The translations under genes were made by a program, and so were the position numbers. The notes below the pieces were generated by a model, which was not told the origin of the DNA, did not search any database, and worked only from the letters and a program-made list of their open reading frames with translations. 64,000 bases of DNA from Arthrinium phaeospermum (lineage: Eukaryota > Ascomycota > Sordariomycetes > Amphisphaeriales > Apiosporaceae): the NCBI GenBank assembly GCA_006503535.1, contig QYRS01000008.1, positions 310,001 to 374,000 of the forward strand. Direction: 5' to 3'. Every line of letters begins with the position of its first letter. Position 1 is the stretch's first letter. Below, in pieces: positions 21,001 to 35,741 of the stretch.

Positions 21001-21200
21001 CGGTGTGCACGAGCGCTTTCACCCAGCAAGGGCAGCTTGACCGGGTCGATGCCTTCTTCAAGGAGCAGGACACCAAGGCATTCGACCAGCCCCTGGCCCA
21101 GAGCAAAGACTCCATCAGGAGCAAGATTGCCTGGGTGGCTCGTGACAGCGACGACGTGGCGACTTGGGTGAAAGAGTACAAACAAAAAGCGCAGCTATAG
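18030..21200 (+). CDS. APE2: M1-family zinc aminopeptidase (APE2/AAP1 type) with probable mitochondrial leader
   Basis: This metallopeptidase removes N-terminal residues from peptides. Exons 18030-18211, 18294-18677, 18738-20670 and 20721-21200 encode 992 residues. GAMENWG lies near residue 393, HELAHQ near 429 with the third zinc ligand in NEGFA near 452, and the conserved WW motif (MDWWEGLWLNEGFA) lies between. The C-terminal ERAP1-like helical domain is complete. The first 103 residues are Ser/Arg-rich with hardly any acidic residues and look like a mitochondrial presequence. They require an 82-bp intron (GTAAAT donor, GCTAAC branch, CCCGTAG acceptor) and stay in phase. Met104 (18421) and Met123 (18478) precede the conserved body (LLPTNVVPRHYDVTLEP) and could serve as cytosolic starts. 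The catalytic body is certain and the leader less so. Confidence 0.93.
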
Positions 21201-23756
21201 ATAGGTAATCTTCAAGTGCCCACGGTAAGGGCCCCCATCATTGAATCCCACTGCATAGAAAGGCGTGGGTTCTTTTGTGGAATATAGTCTTCCTTACAAG
21301 GCTCCGCCCAAACCGAGAGTAGAGCATACCTACTTTTGTATAAACCCGTCCTTCATCAAAGACACCAATGAATTGCCTACTAGAAGCGAACTGCCGATGT
21401 CCGCTGTGCTTTGGAATACTGTTTCTAAATCCTCACCCCGTCCGTATGTTTCATGGGTGATTAAAAGAAGCGGCCTCGCGCTGTCTCATCGACTTCGTTA
21501 TTAGAGGAGATAAAGATGTGCCTCCGGGCTTCCGTTCGATAGGCAGCTTTATGTATCGTCTAATAGATGAAAAGACAGATTGCGACTCTGACAGTCGCCT
21601 AAGTTGGTACACTTGTAAGTATGTTTTTTGCCAGAACCAACCAAGTGAGGTTGGTTGAGGGAGGTGAGGTCAGCTGTCAGCTTCAACGAGGCGGAAACCC
21701 CGGCCGGGCCCCCCTCAACTCGGGGCCCGAACCGGAGGGCCAAGAAGGAGAGACAGGAAATCACTCGGGGTCTTGAGTCGCCTCCAACATGCCGGCGACA
21801 AGACGGTTACGTGTCATGCAGGCAGGACAATGAATGCCCAAGTTGCTGTATGCGTACATATACATATACGGGCAGGAGGCTAGCCACAAAAGAAACAGCC
21901 CAAAGGCCGTGTGGCGTGATGGATGTTCAATGTGCATAGGGTCTAGGCCAGCAGATCGTGCGGTGCAGTCCACTTGCGCAGCGGCAACGGTACGACTACT
22001 GTAATCAGCCCCGAGAAATCCAGGGTCGCCCAAACTGCATGGTAGATCAAGCATAATCTGGCCGAGCCGAAGGGCAAACCCGCCGCAACATCATGCGATG
22101 GGCTGCTGAATGGCACTGGCGGTGTCCACTTGGATCTTTCGACGCGCGCCCCGCTCTGGCTGGCTATCCGGGTGAAGAAGGAAGCAGAATGGATCAGTAG
22201 GGACGTCAACATGATACCGGACTAACCAAACAGCCAGGCTTTTGCTAACAGCTGGCAATAGATACAATAATGGTATAGGAGTAATCGGGCGATTATTCCA
22301 CTCGCGTAATTAAATACCGTATATACCTCAGCCGTTTATTATTACTGATTATTCCAATTGAGTGCTTTAAGCAGAGGCAATTGGCCTGGTTATTCCGGTA
22401 TCTATTTGATGTCACTTCTGAATGGATGCGCGCGTTCCCAAGAGAGCAACTTCTGGACCGACACGGCTCACCCAGCAGTCCCCCAGGCCGCCAGGGACCA
22501 GAAAACCTGAAGCGAAGGAGAGGGAAAACCCATCCGGCTCAGCGGCTCCAATATTAACCCCGAAGGTACGGACCGAATGAGTGGTGTGATCAAAGGCAAT
22601 GGCAACACTGAAGGTGGCGCTGTCCGGAAAGCCCTCCCTCTGTATCGGACCTAGACGGCGGAGTCAATGGGAACGACGGCGACAAAACTACGGGAGGCGA
22701 GGATGAATTGCTCTATTAGGAATTAGACAGAACCGAAGGGACCGCGTCGAGTAGGGACTCTAATGAATGGCGGAGGGGTCGAGATACGGCAGAATGCACG
22801 GATACAGTTGTTATATTTGCAGCAAAAAGGTCAGTTGGGTTCGGGATGTTTGTTCAGCCATATCAGAGCTATCAGAGCTATCCTAGAACCAAACAACAAA
22901 GAGATGCCATTCAAGCTCAATTCCATGCTACCCGGCCATCGGACCGGACGAAACGAACAGGAAACGGCCATATTACCACGTAGCTTTGAGGCGAAAGAGC
23001 CCGTAAGTTCCCAGGCGTTCAGGAGACGGCCCGAATTTGGCCAGAGGGAAAAAGTGGCACATTCCCATCTGGACAGATAGTATCCAACCTGAGCCGACGA
23101 TGTTCAATGGACTTGGCGAGCTTTGGGCAGGCGAGATGGATGATATTAACCAACTAGACTGATTAATAAGACCACGTTCGGTTCGTTTCCCAGCAACCCT
23201 GTCCGGAATAGGCACAAGTGGGATTTTTTTCTTCAGGGAGCTGCCACCATAAGCCTTGTCGCTTGTCTCGGAAACAGGTGAGGGTGAGGAGATCGGGTTC
23301 CGTCAAATCGTGGCGGACAGGCGCGGAACAGCCCCAACCTGCGTAAACCTAAGGTGCAGTACAGCTCAATCCCACTCAACAGCTCCTATCCTGCGTGCAG
23401 CATCGTGTACCTCCGGACCGGGCAAGTGATTGGCCTCTGGGGGTAGGGCAACCTCTGGGCAACCCATCGGGCCAGTCGCCTGATGTGAAGCCATTGGCTG
23501 GCTGCTACGTCGGTTCCCCACGCACGTCGCAGTAGCCAGGACGTCTAAGGTTTAATGTTAGGTGATTCAATGTTCCAGTCGAATCGAAATCGGGATTTTA
23601 GCCCCTCAACCCTTGAGGAGGGGTCTTTTGCTAGCTCTCTCTCCCTCTCTCTCAGCAGGCAGGCAGGTGCTCAGTGCGTACCTGCTCTATCCCAACTGCC
23701 CCGCCATCCAGTGCTGTTTACGTAGGTGCGTGTGTGTTCTTGTCTGCATATCGTTG

Positions 23757-23850
23757 ATACTCTTCCTCTCTCTCGCAATCTCTCAGAGAATTTTCTTCTT
23801 TCTCCTTCCTCTCTTCTCTTCCCCTCTTCTTCTCCTTCCACCCATCTACC
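23757..23850 (+). promoter_or_regulatory. long pyrimidine tract upstream of enolase
   Basis: About 90 bases are almost purely C and T, interrupted by AATCTCTCAGAGAA. CT-rich blocks upstream of the start are usual in strongly expressed glycolytic genes of filamentous fungi. It may mark an upstream transcription start or a 5' UTR intron region. Confidence 0.5.
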
Positions 23851-24175
23851 AAATCAAACCATTCCATCCGACTGTAAGTAGCAAAATCCCCAGTCAAAAA
23901 GAGGGCTTCTACCAATTGCTTTGCCTGTTTCCAATGTTATTATTGGGAACCAGGCTTGTCGGAGAGCTCCCCCAGCCCCCACCATCATGCTATGCTATGG
24001 CGTTGAGGCATATTTCTGGAAACGGGGTTTCAAAACATTGCCTGCCCACTTGCTTGTCACACTCAGGTGCTTGGCTCCAGTCAATGGCCCTTGCCCGCTT
24101 GACCTGGGAGCTACCAACCCTGCCTGGCACCTCTTCCCTGGCTATTCTTAGTCGGGCTCAGACCTCGCCATCCGA

Positions 24176-24183
24176 TATATAAA
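24176..24183 (+). promoter_or_regulatory. TATA box of the enolase gene
   Basis: TATATAAA lies 94 bp upstream of the ATG. It is followed by a CT-rich initiator region (CTTCCCCCTCTTCCTC) and a CAACACA leader, a classic core promoter for a highly expressed gene. Confidence 0.7.
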
Positions 24184-24258
24184 GCTCCAGCTTCCCCCTC
24201 TTCCTCACTCTCCTCCATCGGTTCAAGCTGACATCCTTTCGTAACAACACAGTCATAA

Positions 24259-25672
<1,414 letters not shown>

Positions 25673-26591
25673 AGAAAGAGAGCAGTGCGATATACCATGG
25701 GATGACTTTTATGATCAGGAATGAACGGAAATGGCTTGGGCAGCGACATAGACAAAAGTCAGAATGAATGTGCAGAAATCCAATCCACTACCAAGTACCA
25801 ATTTGTGTGTTACATCAGCTCTCCAATGCCGTGCCACGTACGAGTAATCGATCAATTGGGACACAATCCAACCAACATCACTCAAACTTTGAGCGAGAAT
25901 ATACCAACCATATAAGCGCTTGAGTACTATGGACCATTAGGTATACTATAGCGACGCAACTTGGGGAGTCCCACTGATGGCGCCGTCTCGGCCGTCTATA
26001 CTAGCTGTGAAGGTAGGTAGAGTGTAGGTGGTATCGCAGCTGTGCCGGTTGTCTTGAGTGTGACGCTCGACGTATTACATGCAGAAATAGGGTCTGGATA
26101 TACTGCATCGTAGTGGAACGGTATCCACCAAATAGTGATGATGCAAGGATAAGGGCAGAGGCTTGCAGTAAACCGACGGCCTAAACGAGAAACGAGTACC
26201 ACCAAGCAGCAGAATCGCCTGATTCCAGGTTCGGCAGTTGTTGGCCCAATCTAGGTAGGGAGGTAGTCATCAAGACCAGACCCTGATTTGCTGATTTGGG
26301 CCGAAAGTGACAGCTGTTGTGGCTGGTGAGGGGTGGCTCAACACGTGGCTATCGTCAGGGCAACGGCAGGAGAAGGGGCCAAATAGTCAACAAGCAAGTC
26401 AATTTAATGGATAACACACCCCCACACCTTCGCTTTGCCGTTTCGAGAACCAAATTCCAACAAACTGCTGATCGATCACTCGTTCCCAGAGAGGTCAACG
26501 ACAGATACTAACTTAGGTTTCTCGATCATTCTGCCGCGCCATTGCGCCAAAAACCGCCGTCGCTGACTTCTAAAGCACACACCAACCAACC
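25673..26591. other. enolase 3' region and BUB1 promoter
   Basis: This 919-bp stretch lies between co-directional genes. It includes TAGGTA words near 26012 and 26253. No coding sequence is supported. Confidence 0.5.
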
Positions 26592-29500
26592 ATGTCAGCC
26601 TCGGAGGATCTCATCAACTTCGACGTGATCGAGGGCCAGAAGGAGAACATCCAATCACTCCCGGGCGGCCGATCAGCAAGGAAACTGGCAGAACTCTACT
26701 CGCCTTCGCCACTACACAAGCTGTCGACACCCACGCCCTCAGACACAAGGGACATCAACGACTGCATCCGTGCCGAATATGAAGCCGAGGTAGCCAATCT
26801 GGCCGAGTCGGACGATCCCCTCGACATCTTCGAGAGATACGTGCGGTGGACCTTCGATGCCTACCCCTCCGCGCAGGCCACTCCCCAGTCCCAACTGCAT
26901 ACCCTACTGGAGCGTGCGACCAAAACCTTTATCGGCTCTGCGCAATACAGGAACGACCCCCGCTATCTGAAGTTATGGATGCACTACATACACTTCTTCT
27001 CCGATTCGCCTCGCGAGACCTACGTCTTCCTGTCACGCCACAACATCGGCGAGTCACTCGCTCTCTACTACGAAGAGTACGCCGCCTGGTTAGAGGGCGT
27101 TGGCCGCTGGAACCAGGCGGAGGAGGTGTACAAGTTGGGCATCGAGCGTGAAGCCCGTCCCACCGCACGGTTGCTCCGGAAGTTTGGCGAATTCGAGCAG
27201 AGGCGATCACAGCAGCCCGAGGAGACGGACGCGCCTTCTTCGCCGGCGCTGCCCACTGTCCGGCCTGCGCTTGCTTCCAAGGTGGACCCGTTCGCCGCCG
27301 CCGCACGAGCTGCCGATGCTGATCCGCAAGCACCACGAGCCGGCGCAGCTGCGGCAAGGCCCAGTGCTAAACCAGCCAAAGCCAAAATGGCTATCTTCTC
27401 AGATGCAGACTCTGCACCTCCAGTGGTGTCTGCGATGGGCTCCGGGTCGAAGGGTTGGGATACTATCGGGTCGTTGGCGGATCGAAAGAAGGAGAACACA
27501 ATGTCGCCGAAGCCGTGGGCGGGGGAGACGCTTCAGGCCGGAGGCAAGAAGAACGATGGCCCAAAGATGCCCGTCTTCAGGGACCCGGTAAGCTAGACCT
27601 GGTTTTCCCATACCCTCTATGCCCGATTGTTGATGATAATAGGACTAATTGTTGGCGGTTTCGCGATTGTTGTATCTTCAGTCCTTAGCAAGAATAGCAG
27701 AGTCACATATTGTCATTGCACCATCAAAACATCAGGTGATTGTAAACCCTGCCAATGGGAAACGCGAGCAAATCTTTGTCAACCTGGAAGCTGTTTACCC
27801 TACCCCAGCGGAGCCTGGCACAGAACTCAGCTTCGAGGAACTGTGGGCTGCAAGCAGAGGCTGGCTAGATGCTCGTTGGGACGAGGAAAGCTTTGCCGAT
27901 TACCCACAACAGGAGCAGCAGCCATCTGATGAGAATGCACCTAATGTAGAAGACCTCACGCAAAAGGTGGCCACGAAATTGGTTGTTCACCAAGACGTGG
28001 TGGAATTGGATGAGAACGGCGCTCTCAAGAACCAGCAACAGCAAAAACCCAGCAAACCGAGAAAGAAGAAGTTGATGGAAGTCAACGAGACGCAAATCAG
28101 TCAGTCACCTTGCCGTCACCTTTTGTCAGTCTGATATTGTTGCTAACCCCCCACCAGTCAAAGCCAAGCTCGATTCACCTTCGAAGCCCAAAATGAAGAA
28201 AAGAAACCACTCAGCAGAGCCCACCATGACTTTGCACACCAAAGCCGCGACCGACGAGATCTACGATCTTTTCAATGCTCCCATCAAGCCGGCCCAGGAG
28301 CAGGCCGAGGAGAGCGAGAATGATGAGTACATGACTGACGATGACTACACCAGTGGCGGGGAGAGCACATGCACCACCCGTCAGATTGAAATGAGCGATG
28401 CACCTGACGACGATGAAGAAGGGGATGATGATGACGACGGGAAGAGTATTAGCGAATGGTCCGATTTCACTGCTCGCAAGGTCCTTCCTGGCCTCAAGGG
28501 CGAGGAAGATGAGGAGAGAGACGAGAACGATACCCAAGTCTCAGACCTCATCGACGCCAATGACAATGAGCCTTCTGGTCCATTGACAGTCGACGTCCAT
28601 GGTCAAATGGAAGAAGAAGAAGAGTCCATGACGCCTACCGATGATGAGTTCCCGCGAACCAGATACATTCCGATTCCACCTGAGGACTACGTTGCGCCAA
28701 CTCGGCCGTTTAGGGATCCGGTCGAGGCGGCTAACAACCGCTTACCGTTCATGACGCCTATTACTGAGCGAACGGAATCGTCCTTGAACATCACCGGAGC
28801 TAAGTCTAACTTCTTCAAAACTCCTTGCCATGATATTCCCATGGAAGACGAGGACGAAGAGGAAGAGGATGACGAGGATTTCGAGCCTCTGAGCAGCCCA
28901 CTGCGTGAGGTCCTTAGCGACCGTCGATCGCCTGTCAAGATCGCCCAGCCTTTTAGCGAGAGGATTGCGGCTAAGACAGGAGCTACTGTCAAGGCACCTC
29001 CCAAGGGCCCCATCATCAAAGAGTCACAGTGCAATCCCGTCGACACTGCAGTTCGAGAAGAAATATTGAACAACGTCCAACCCCCTCTCAGTTCGTACCC
29101 GGGCTTCTTTGACCACCGCGAGATGCGCTGCGACAAGGGCCCAGAGATTCGCAGATACACCAAAGCTCTGGCGAAATCTAGACAGAGTGGCGGCAACGAC
29201 CGGACCAGCATTAGCAGTCCCGTCACCCTCGAATTTCCCGACACTGACCACGTCTACACGCTCAAGCGGGAACTGGGCAAAGGTGCCTTCGCTCCTGTCT
29301 ATCTTGTGGAGAACTCGGCGCCTGGCTCCGAGGACGAGAAAGAGGATGAGCCACTCATCGAAATGGGCAAAGGTGACTTTGCCGTATCGAAGCGCTCGAC
29401 TCTGGAGGCTCTCAAGATGGAGACACCCCCTACTGCCTGGGAGTTTCACATGATGCGACTGGCCGCCACCCGCCTCGGCCCCCAAGATCGTGCCACGGCC

Positions 29501-30304
29501 AGCATATCAGCCGCTCACGAACTGCACCTGTACCAAGATGACGGCTTCCTATTCTTACCCTTGCATGCTCATGGCACTTTGTTGGACGTGGTGAACTTCT
29601 TCCGCGAGCAGCCCTCCGGCGTCATGGATGAACCCCTCGCCATGTTCTTTGCCATTGAGCTTCTGCGCACGGTTGAAGCCCTCCACTCGAAGCAGATCCT
29701 GCACGGCGACCTCAAGGCTGACAACTGCCTGCTGCGCCTCGACGCCCTGTCGCCGGCCAGCGGGAACGATCTCGCGACCCAATGGCAAGCGGATGGCAGC
29801 GGCCGTTGGGCCGAGCGCGGCATCGTGCTCATCGACTTTGGCCGCGGCATCGACATGCGTGCCTTCGTCCCCGACGTCCAGTTCATCGCTGACTGGAAGA
29901 CAACGGCCCAGGACTGTGCCGAGATGCGTGAAGGCCGCCCCTGGACTTGGCAGATTGACTACCACGGCCTTGCGGGGGTCCTGCATACGCTGCTGTTCGG
30001 CCGGTACATCGAGACGGTCCGCTGCGACGCTGGCGGCCTGGGCACCGCCGCCAGCCGCCGCTACAAGATCCGCGAGAGCCTCAAGCGCTACTGGCAGACC
30101 GACATCTGGTCCCGCTGCTTCGACCTGCTGCTCAACCCGGGCAGCCACATCGACGAGGAGGAGGGCATGCGCATGCCCGTCTCCAAGGGCCTGCGCAGCG
30201 TCCGCGAGGACATGGAGGTCTGGCTCCAAAACAACTGCGAGCGCGGCGTCGGGCTCCGGGGCCTCATGGGCCGCGTCGAGGCGTTTGCCAGAGCTCGCAA
30301 GTAG
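26592..30304 (+). CDS. BUB1: spindle-checkpoint kinase BUB1 (BUB1/MAD3 type)
   Basis: This is a kinetochore kinase of the spindle assembly checkpoint. Exons 26592-27587, 27682-28099 and 28158-30304 encode 1186 residues. Residues 17-19 form a KEN box. The Mad3/BUB1 TPR-like domain covers about 50-200 (IFERYVRWTFDAYP, LKLWMHYI). A GLEBS-like Bub3-binding motif (SFEELWAASRGWL) lies near 380-395 in exon 2. A long acidic linker follows. The C-terminal kinase starts near 840, with glycine loop GKGAFAPV near 845, HGDLKADN as the catalytic loop near 986 and an intact DFG near 1030. Kinase residues appear complete, so activity is expected. The presence of both KEN and kinase in one protein suggests it does the work of Bub1 and Mad3 together. 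The gene is convergent with APN1. Confidence 0.95.
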
Positions 30305-30990
30305 GGATTGGCAGAGCGACGGAAACGTGCCTCGAAATAAGGCAGCAACAACGACTTGAAAAAGAAAAAGAAAAAAACAAGGGTGCTTGCCGTTTAGGTG
30401 AACATACCCACGCATACGCACGCATATACACATAAAGTTACACGAGTTCTGGTATACGAGACATGAGGCAGTGATGATGGCGTTGGTCAAATGATAGAAG
30501 GAGGAAGTTTGCTTTTAGACATATCTTGATTTTTCTCAGGGACACATGTGTTTTTATCATATGATGCCTGACCCTGGATGAATCAGGCAAAGAAAGAAAG
30601 GAAGGACGACGGATGCCCAGACGCGTACATCATGAAATACCCATTATTTATTCTCTCTTCATACTTATTTCTCTTTTATACAGTGGAGGGCCGACCCTGC
30701 TGGAGTCCCCTGCTGTTGTACATAACGAGCATGAGCCAAATATAATACCCCCCCTCATACCCCAGAGTCGTCCATAACATAGGATGTGACTTTTTCCGTC
30801 TTGCAAATCTTCTCTCGTTCATAACTGTACATGTCCTCTTCGTAAACGCTTGAATCGCTTTCTAAACTATAGTACAAGCCAGGAGTAAGCTCGTAGATGC
30901 TCCTATCCTTTCGTGTGACCTGGATCAGCCGGTTTTGGATAGATGGCGTCGATCGACTAGTTGGCAGTCATTAGTGCGGAGCGTTGCCAG
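30305..30990. other. convergent 3' regions of BUB1 and APN1
   Basis: This 686-bp stretch lies between facing stop codons. It includes an A-rich run at about 30358-30378 and AT-rich segments near 30640-30680, plausible for 3' processing on either strand. No gene is seen. Confidence 0.55.
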
Positions 30991-32579
30991 TTACTCCGAC
31001 TCCTCTGCCGCATCCGATTCACCCTCTGAGGACTCGGCTGCCTTCTTCTTTCCCTTTGCGGGGGCCTTCTTCTTCACAGCAGCAGTGGCCTTGGGCTTCG
31101 CGGCCTTCTCCGCCTTCTTTGCGTCTTTGGCCCCCTTCTTGTCGGCCTGGGCCTGCAGCTTGTTCCTCTCCCCCTCGCCCTGGGCCTGCAGCTTGGCGTC
31201 TAGCGCCTTGAACTCGTCGCCCTCGGGGTCCATGCCGATCAGACTCTCCAAGAGCTTGATCTCGTCGGCCCAGACCTGCTTGTCCTCGACCGACTTGCCG
31301 TCGGCGCCCTTGCGGTCGATGGGGGTCTCGAGGACCATGGGCAGGCCCTGGAAGGGCGCGTGGTTCATGACGTTGTGGAAGGCGCGCAGGCCGAGGAAGC
31401 CGGTGCCGATGTTGGCGTGCAGGTCGCGGTGGGAGTCGAAGGGGGCCTTGCTGTCGTTGAGGTGGAAGGCGCGCAGGTACTGGTTGCCGACGACGTCGTC
31501 AAAGGCCCGGACGGTCGCGGCGAAGGCCTCGGGGGACCGCAGGTCGTAGCCGGCGGCGAAGGTGTGGCACGTGTCGATGCAGACGCCGACGCGGGCCTTG
31601 TCGTCGACCTGGGCGATGATGTCGCGCAGGTCCTCGAAGCGGCAGCCGATGACGTTGCCCTGGCCGGCCATGTTCTCGAGGACGGTGACGACGGTGCCCT
31701 TGGTGGCCTTGTGCGCCTTGTTGAGCTGGGCGGCGATGCGGCTGATGGCCTCGGCGCGGTCCCCGCCGTTGGTGTTGCCCGGGTGGAAGTTATAGAGGAC
31801 GATGCCGAGGCTCTCGCAGCGGTGCAGGTCGTCGATGAAGGACGCGTACGCCTGGTCGGCCTTGGCCTTGTCCGCCGCCGCCAGGTTGACGAGGTAGGAG
31901 CCGTGGGGCACGCAGTGCCGGTGGGCGTCGAAGTCGTGCTGCTTGGCCAGGCCGCGGAAGGCGTCGCGGGCCTCGGCGGCGAGCGGCGGGTTGTCCCACT
32001 TGCGCTGCGACTTGAGGAAGAGGGCGAAGGCGTTGGCGCCGATGTGGACGGCATTGTGCACCGAGTTTTGGACCCCTGGATTTTGAGTTTCTGGTCAACT
32101 TCGTACTAGAGAGAAAAAGGGGGTATTATCATGTTGTCCTCACCTCCTGCGCCGCTCACATGAGCGCCGATGTACATGGCCTGCTTGAGCGATGAGACCG
32201 CGGTACGCTTCGCGAGAGGCATGACGTCTTCGATCTTTGTCTTTGCCGTACGGGTCTTCTTCACTGGCTTAGTGTCCTTTTCGGCCTTGATCACCTCGTC
32301 GTCGTCGTCGTCGTCCTCAGCTACAGCTTTGCGCTTGGTAGCTCTCGCTTTCGGAGTAGCTTTGGTAGGCTTGGTGTCTTCTGCTTCCGAAGCTTCGGAT
32401 TTAATCGCCGTCTCCTCTTCGTCTACGTCACTGCCCGCAGTCGCGGCTTTACGCTTAGAAGCGGCGGTGGTTCTCGCCTTCTTGGGTGCGGCGGCCGCGG
32501 TCTTGACTTCGGGCTTGGTCTCGGGCTCGGGTACTTGGGCGGCGGCGCGGCGCGTACGCAGCGATTGACGCGGAGGCAT
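30991..32579 (-). CDS. APN1: AP endonuclease APN1 (endonuclease IV family)
   Basis: This base-excision-repair enzyme cuts DNA 5' to abasic sites and trims blocked 3' ends in the nucleus, and usually also in mitochondria. Exons 32579-32144 and 32075-30991 encode 506 residues. Residues 1 to about 130 form a disordered Lys/Glu/Ala-rich tail with basic clusters (KKARTTAASKRK) that can act as nuclear localisation signals. The endonuclease IV TIM barrel starts at YIGAHVSGAGGVQNSVHNAV, where the intron interrupts the first conserved motif. It contains CVPHGSYLVNLA, GVCIDTCHTFAAGYD and the DSKAPFDSHRDLHANIG zinc-ligand segment, followed by a LETP motif. A Lys/Ala-rich C-terminal tail of about 70 residues follows, as in yeast Apn1. 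Confidence 0.95.
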
Positions 32580-32777
32580 CGTCTCTCTTTCTCGATGCTC
32601 TTGAAGTGATTGAAACCGGTATCGCTATGGATAGAGATAGAGCTGTTGCGACGCGTAAAGAAGGTTTGGACTAGGGATGACGGAGTTGCAGACGCGTGCC
32701 GCCAAAGGTTGGAGTAAACGCGAGATCACGTGGTTTTGGCCGGTTTGACGGGCGGTCAATTAAAGACATCCATCCCT

Positions 32778-32807
<30 letters not shown>
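32778..32807 (+). repeat. (CAG)10 trinucleotide microsatellite
   Basis: Ten uninterrupted CAG units lie about 200 bp upstream of the APN1 start. They are outside any supported coding sequence. Confidence 0.9.
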
Positions 32808-32809
<2 letters not shown>

Positions 32810-35741
32810 ATTATGTCACCGAGTAATTGAATAGGCGATAGATCACACACAAGGATATTAATAGGCATTCTCGCGACACGGCTCTTGGGCACACAAAACG
32901 ACAAGATTGCCACGCTACTTGACTTGACTGCACACCTCCGACGTAGCAGGTAGATCGGCTCCGGTTAGACAATGAGAGAAAGATCGGATGCGTAGTGCGA
33001 GATACCCTCTCGGTCCTCATCTCGCAGCTTTGGCCTCGTCATGCAAGATGTAAACTTATTACTTTCTCCTACCACTGCGTAGTAGTATACATTACTAGCA
33101 CTTATTGGCCAGCCAATGGACCGACCGCATGCTGTCCAGCTTGATCAGACGCCAGGGGCCAGGATTATTATCTCAAGTATTGAACAAACACCCGCAACAG
33201 ACGACATCGCATGGCGGTCGCAGGGACACCCTGGTACTTTTCCGACTGGCGAAACCTTCATTCAGGAAGCACCCGTGAAAAGAAAGAACGAAAAATATTT
33301 CGATTTTCCATGTTATTTTTGGTAGCAAGTTTGGAACCGTATGGGTTTGCCTCCTACTCATACATACGCCCGAGTCTCATCCACTCCCTTCTCACAACTT
33401 GCTCCCCCTGGCACCATGAGTTTCGTAGCTTGGCCAAGACGGCAAAGAACTGTCCGTTTGCCCGCCGTCCTGCGCGCTAACCTGACTGCCTGTGGTGCCA
33501 GAGAGGTTGCATGTTGATTGCAGACAGAAGTCAGCATGGTCACGCGACTAATTGCCCGAAACGAAGACGGAGAAGCGCCGGCGCGGCACAACCGTAGAAA
33601 CAAACAACAAAATCACTCATCAGATAGGTAGAGACTGCACGTTTCGCCATGCCGAGACCTGATTGATGGCCAGACTCGGCCTAAAAGCAAAGTAGCATTA
33701 AGAGTGCGCCATGTATGAGTTCGAGTGTAACCTGCACGCATTGTAACTCCATACCTACCCATCCTGCAGGCCTAGCCAGACCCATGCGGCACAGAGACAG
33801 ATGCATATCCGCAGCCCTTTAGTTGAACCACCTAACACCACCTCTGGCTGGGTGCTCGGTGTCCATGAAGGGTTAAGAAAGCCGTGTCCTGTCTCGGTGC
33901 ATCGTGCATCGTGGGGTGGTTCGTTAGCTGGCCCTCTTTCTCGAGACAAGATTGGCGGGGTTGCGTGGAGGAAATGGGATCAGAATCATCAATCAATTCC
34001 CCGTCCCCGTCTGTGTAATTTGGGATACTTTGCCTTGTGTGTCCCTCTACTGCTGCATCGGGTATTGATAGGCCAACCCTGAAAGACTAGGTAATAATAA
34101 TAACTCAAGACCCCGGGATCTGGTTTGTCACCCTGACTGATAGGCAGAGGAGGAGTTCTTAATCCCTGCACGGTTTGTCGGTACGGGATGTATGTAGTAT
34201 GTAGTGAGTAGTAGTAAATGATGTGGGATTCGTCGCCGGCAGCATAGCATGGTCTCGTAACATCAATGCCTGCACAAAAGACAGTCGAGAAAATTTGCAA
34301 TCGGGATAGCGTCCGAAATCGACGCAACATACGAGATGATTTCATGAGCAGGTAAATATTTCAACAAAAGCAGAGATGAGCACACGAGCACTTTCCTCAT
34401 CCGAAGGCCAAGAAGTCCCAAGCATTTCAGCGCCTGTGTGCCAAGCTGGAAGCCCAGCGATGCAAGACCTTGGCTCCTTGGGCGAGGCGAGCTGGCGGGG
34501 ACGGTTGCGTGCTGGTGTGTGATGTCACCAATCAGAGCCTTCCGTAAGTCGTGCGCAACCTTTAAGCTGCGGTACATGCTGGCAACATCGCCCTTGGCCA
34601 GACCCCACTGGTCACTCCACTGAACAAGCGGGGAGCCCCACACGCCCTAGCTGCACCTTTTTTTTTCTTCTCGCTCATATTCCCGAATGTGTTCCTGAGC
34701 CAAAGACCGCCACACGTGTCGCTTCCCCGGCACGCCATTGGCCCAAAGGTCCCCATGCCGACCTCCCTCCAGAACCCCATAGCGAGAGCAAGTAGAGAGA
34801 GAAACAGTAAGAAGCTACCAACAGAATCCTCACTCTGACGCCAATCCACTCGAGTGCGGCTCAGCCCCCCCTGTCCCGTTGGCCAGGCTGGTCCTGCCTG
34901 CCCTCCGAGACTTCTGTAGACCGAGTCTGTAATCGGCAATTGGCCATCAATGCCAGGCGCAATGCACGCTCTTTGCTTATGATCCCGTGCGGTTTTGGGC
35001 TGCGACCAAGACGTCATGTGCAGATCCGAGAAACAAGCATCCTGCTCCGGCTGTTCCTATCTTGGCGTCGATTGCCTGCCGTCAGTGTTTGACTTTGCTC
35101 CTCTCTGTTCCATCAGAAGGGCTCGCCTCCAGCACGATGCCCATCGATTTGCCAAGAGGCGTGCGGCACGAACTCACTCGGCAGCGGTATCAGCATGTCC
35201 CATGTATGCAGCTCGTCTGGTCTTTGGTCTTGGTCTTACATATATGGCTGGCAGGTTGGGATGTGGGGGATCTCAAATACATTCGGGTTCCTTGCAAAAA
35301 TTTAGCTCCGCAGTAGTTCCAACTGTGGCCATGCCGCCGGGGTCTGCGTCTGCGATGGATTGCTCGAGGGCCAGAGAGGGCCAGAGAGGGCCCTTTTTTT
35401 GCCTGCCTCGGTGTTTCTATAACCGGAGACTGATAGTCTAGTAACCTGCGTAGTTCAATATCTAGTCCCCCTCGGATCCGCCGCCAGGTCCGCTTTACAC
35501 CCTCACACGCCCTAACCTGCTAACCTTCAGCGGTCCTCAAGCGGGTAGTACATAATGACCAAGACGTCCGGTCTGCTCTTCCTCGACCCTCTCCTCCGTT
35601 TCCCTGGGCCAGCGAGCAAAGTTTCTTCGGCTCCCGGTTTCGCCTAACTCTCTCCAGGCGACTCGACATCAACCCACCACCGGTTGTTACCTTTTTCCGA
35701 ACAACAACTTGCTTGCTGTCCGATCCCCCCTCCCCTGATAC

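Noticed and set aside
29555..30490. 311-codon minus-strand frame opposite the BUB1 kinase domain
   Set aside because: It is an antisense shadow caused by C-ending codons. The opposite strand carries intact kinase motifs.
31360..32109. 249-codon plus-strand frame opposite APN1
   Set aside because: It is Val/Gly/Glu/Ala-rich, the mirror of GC-rich codons, and has no family resemblance.
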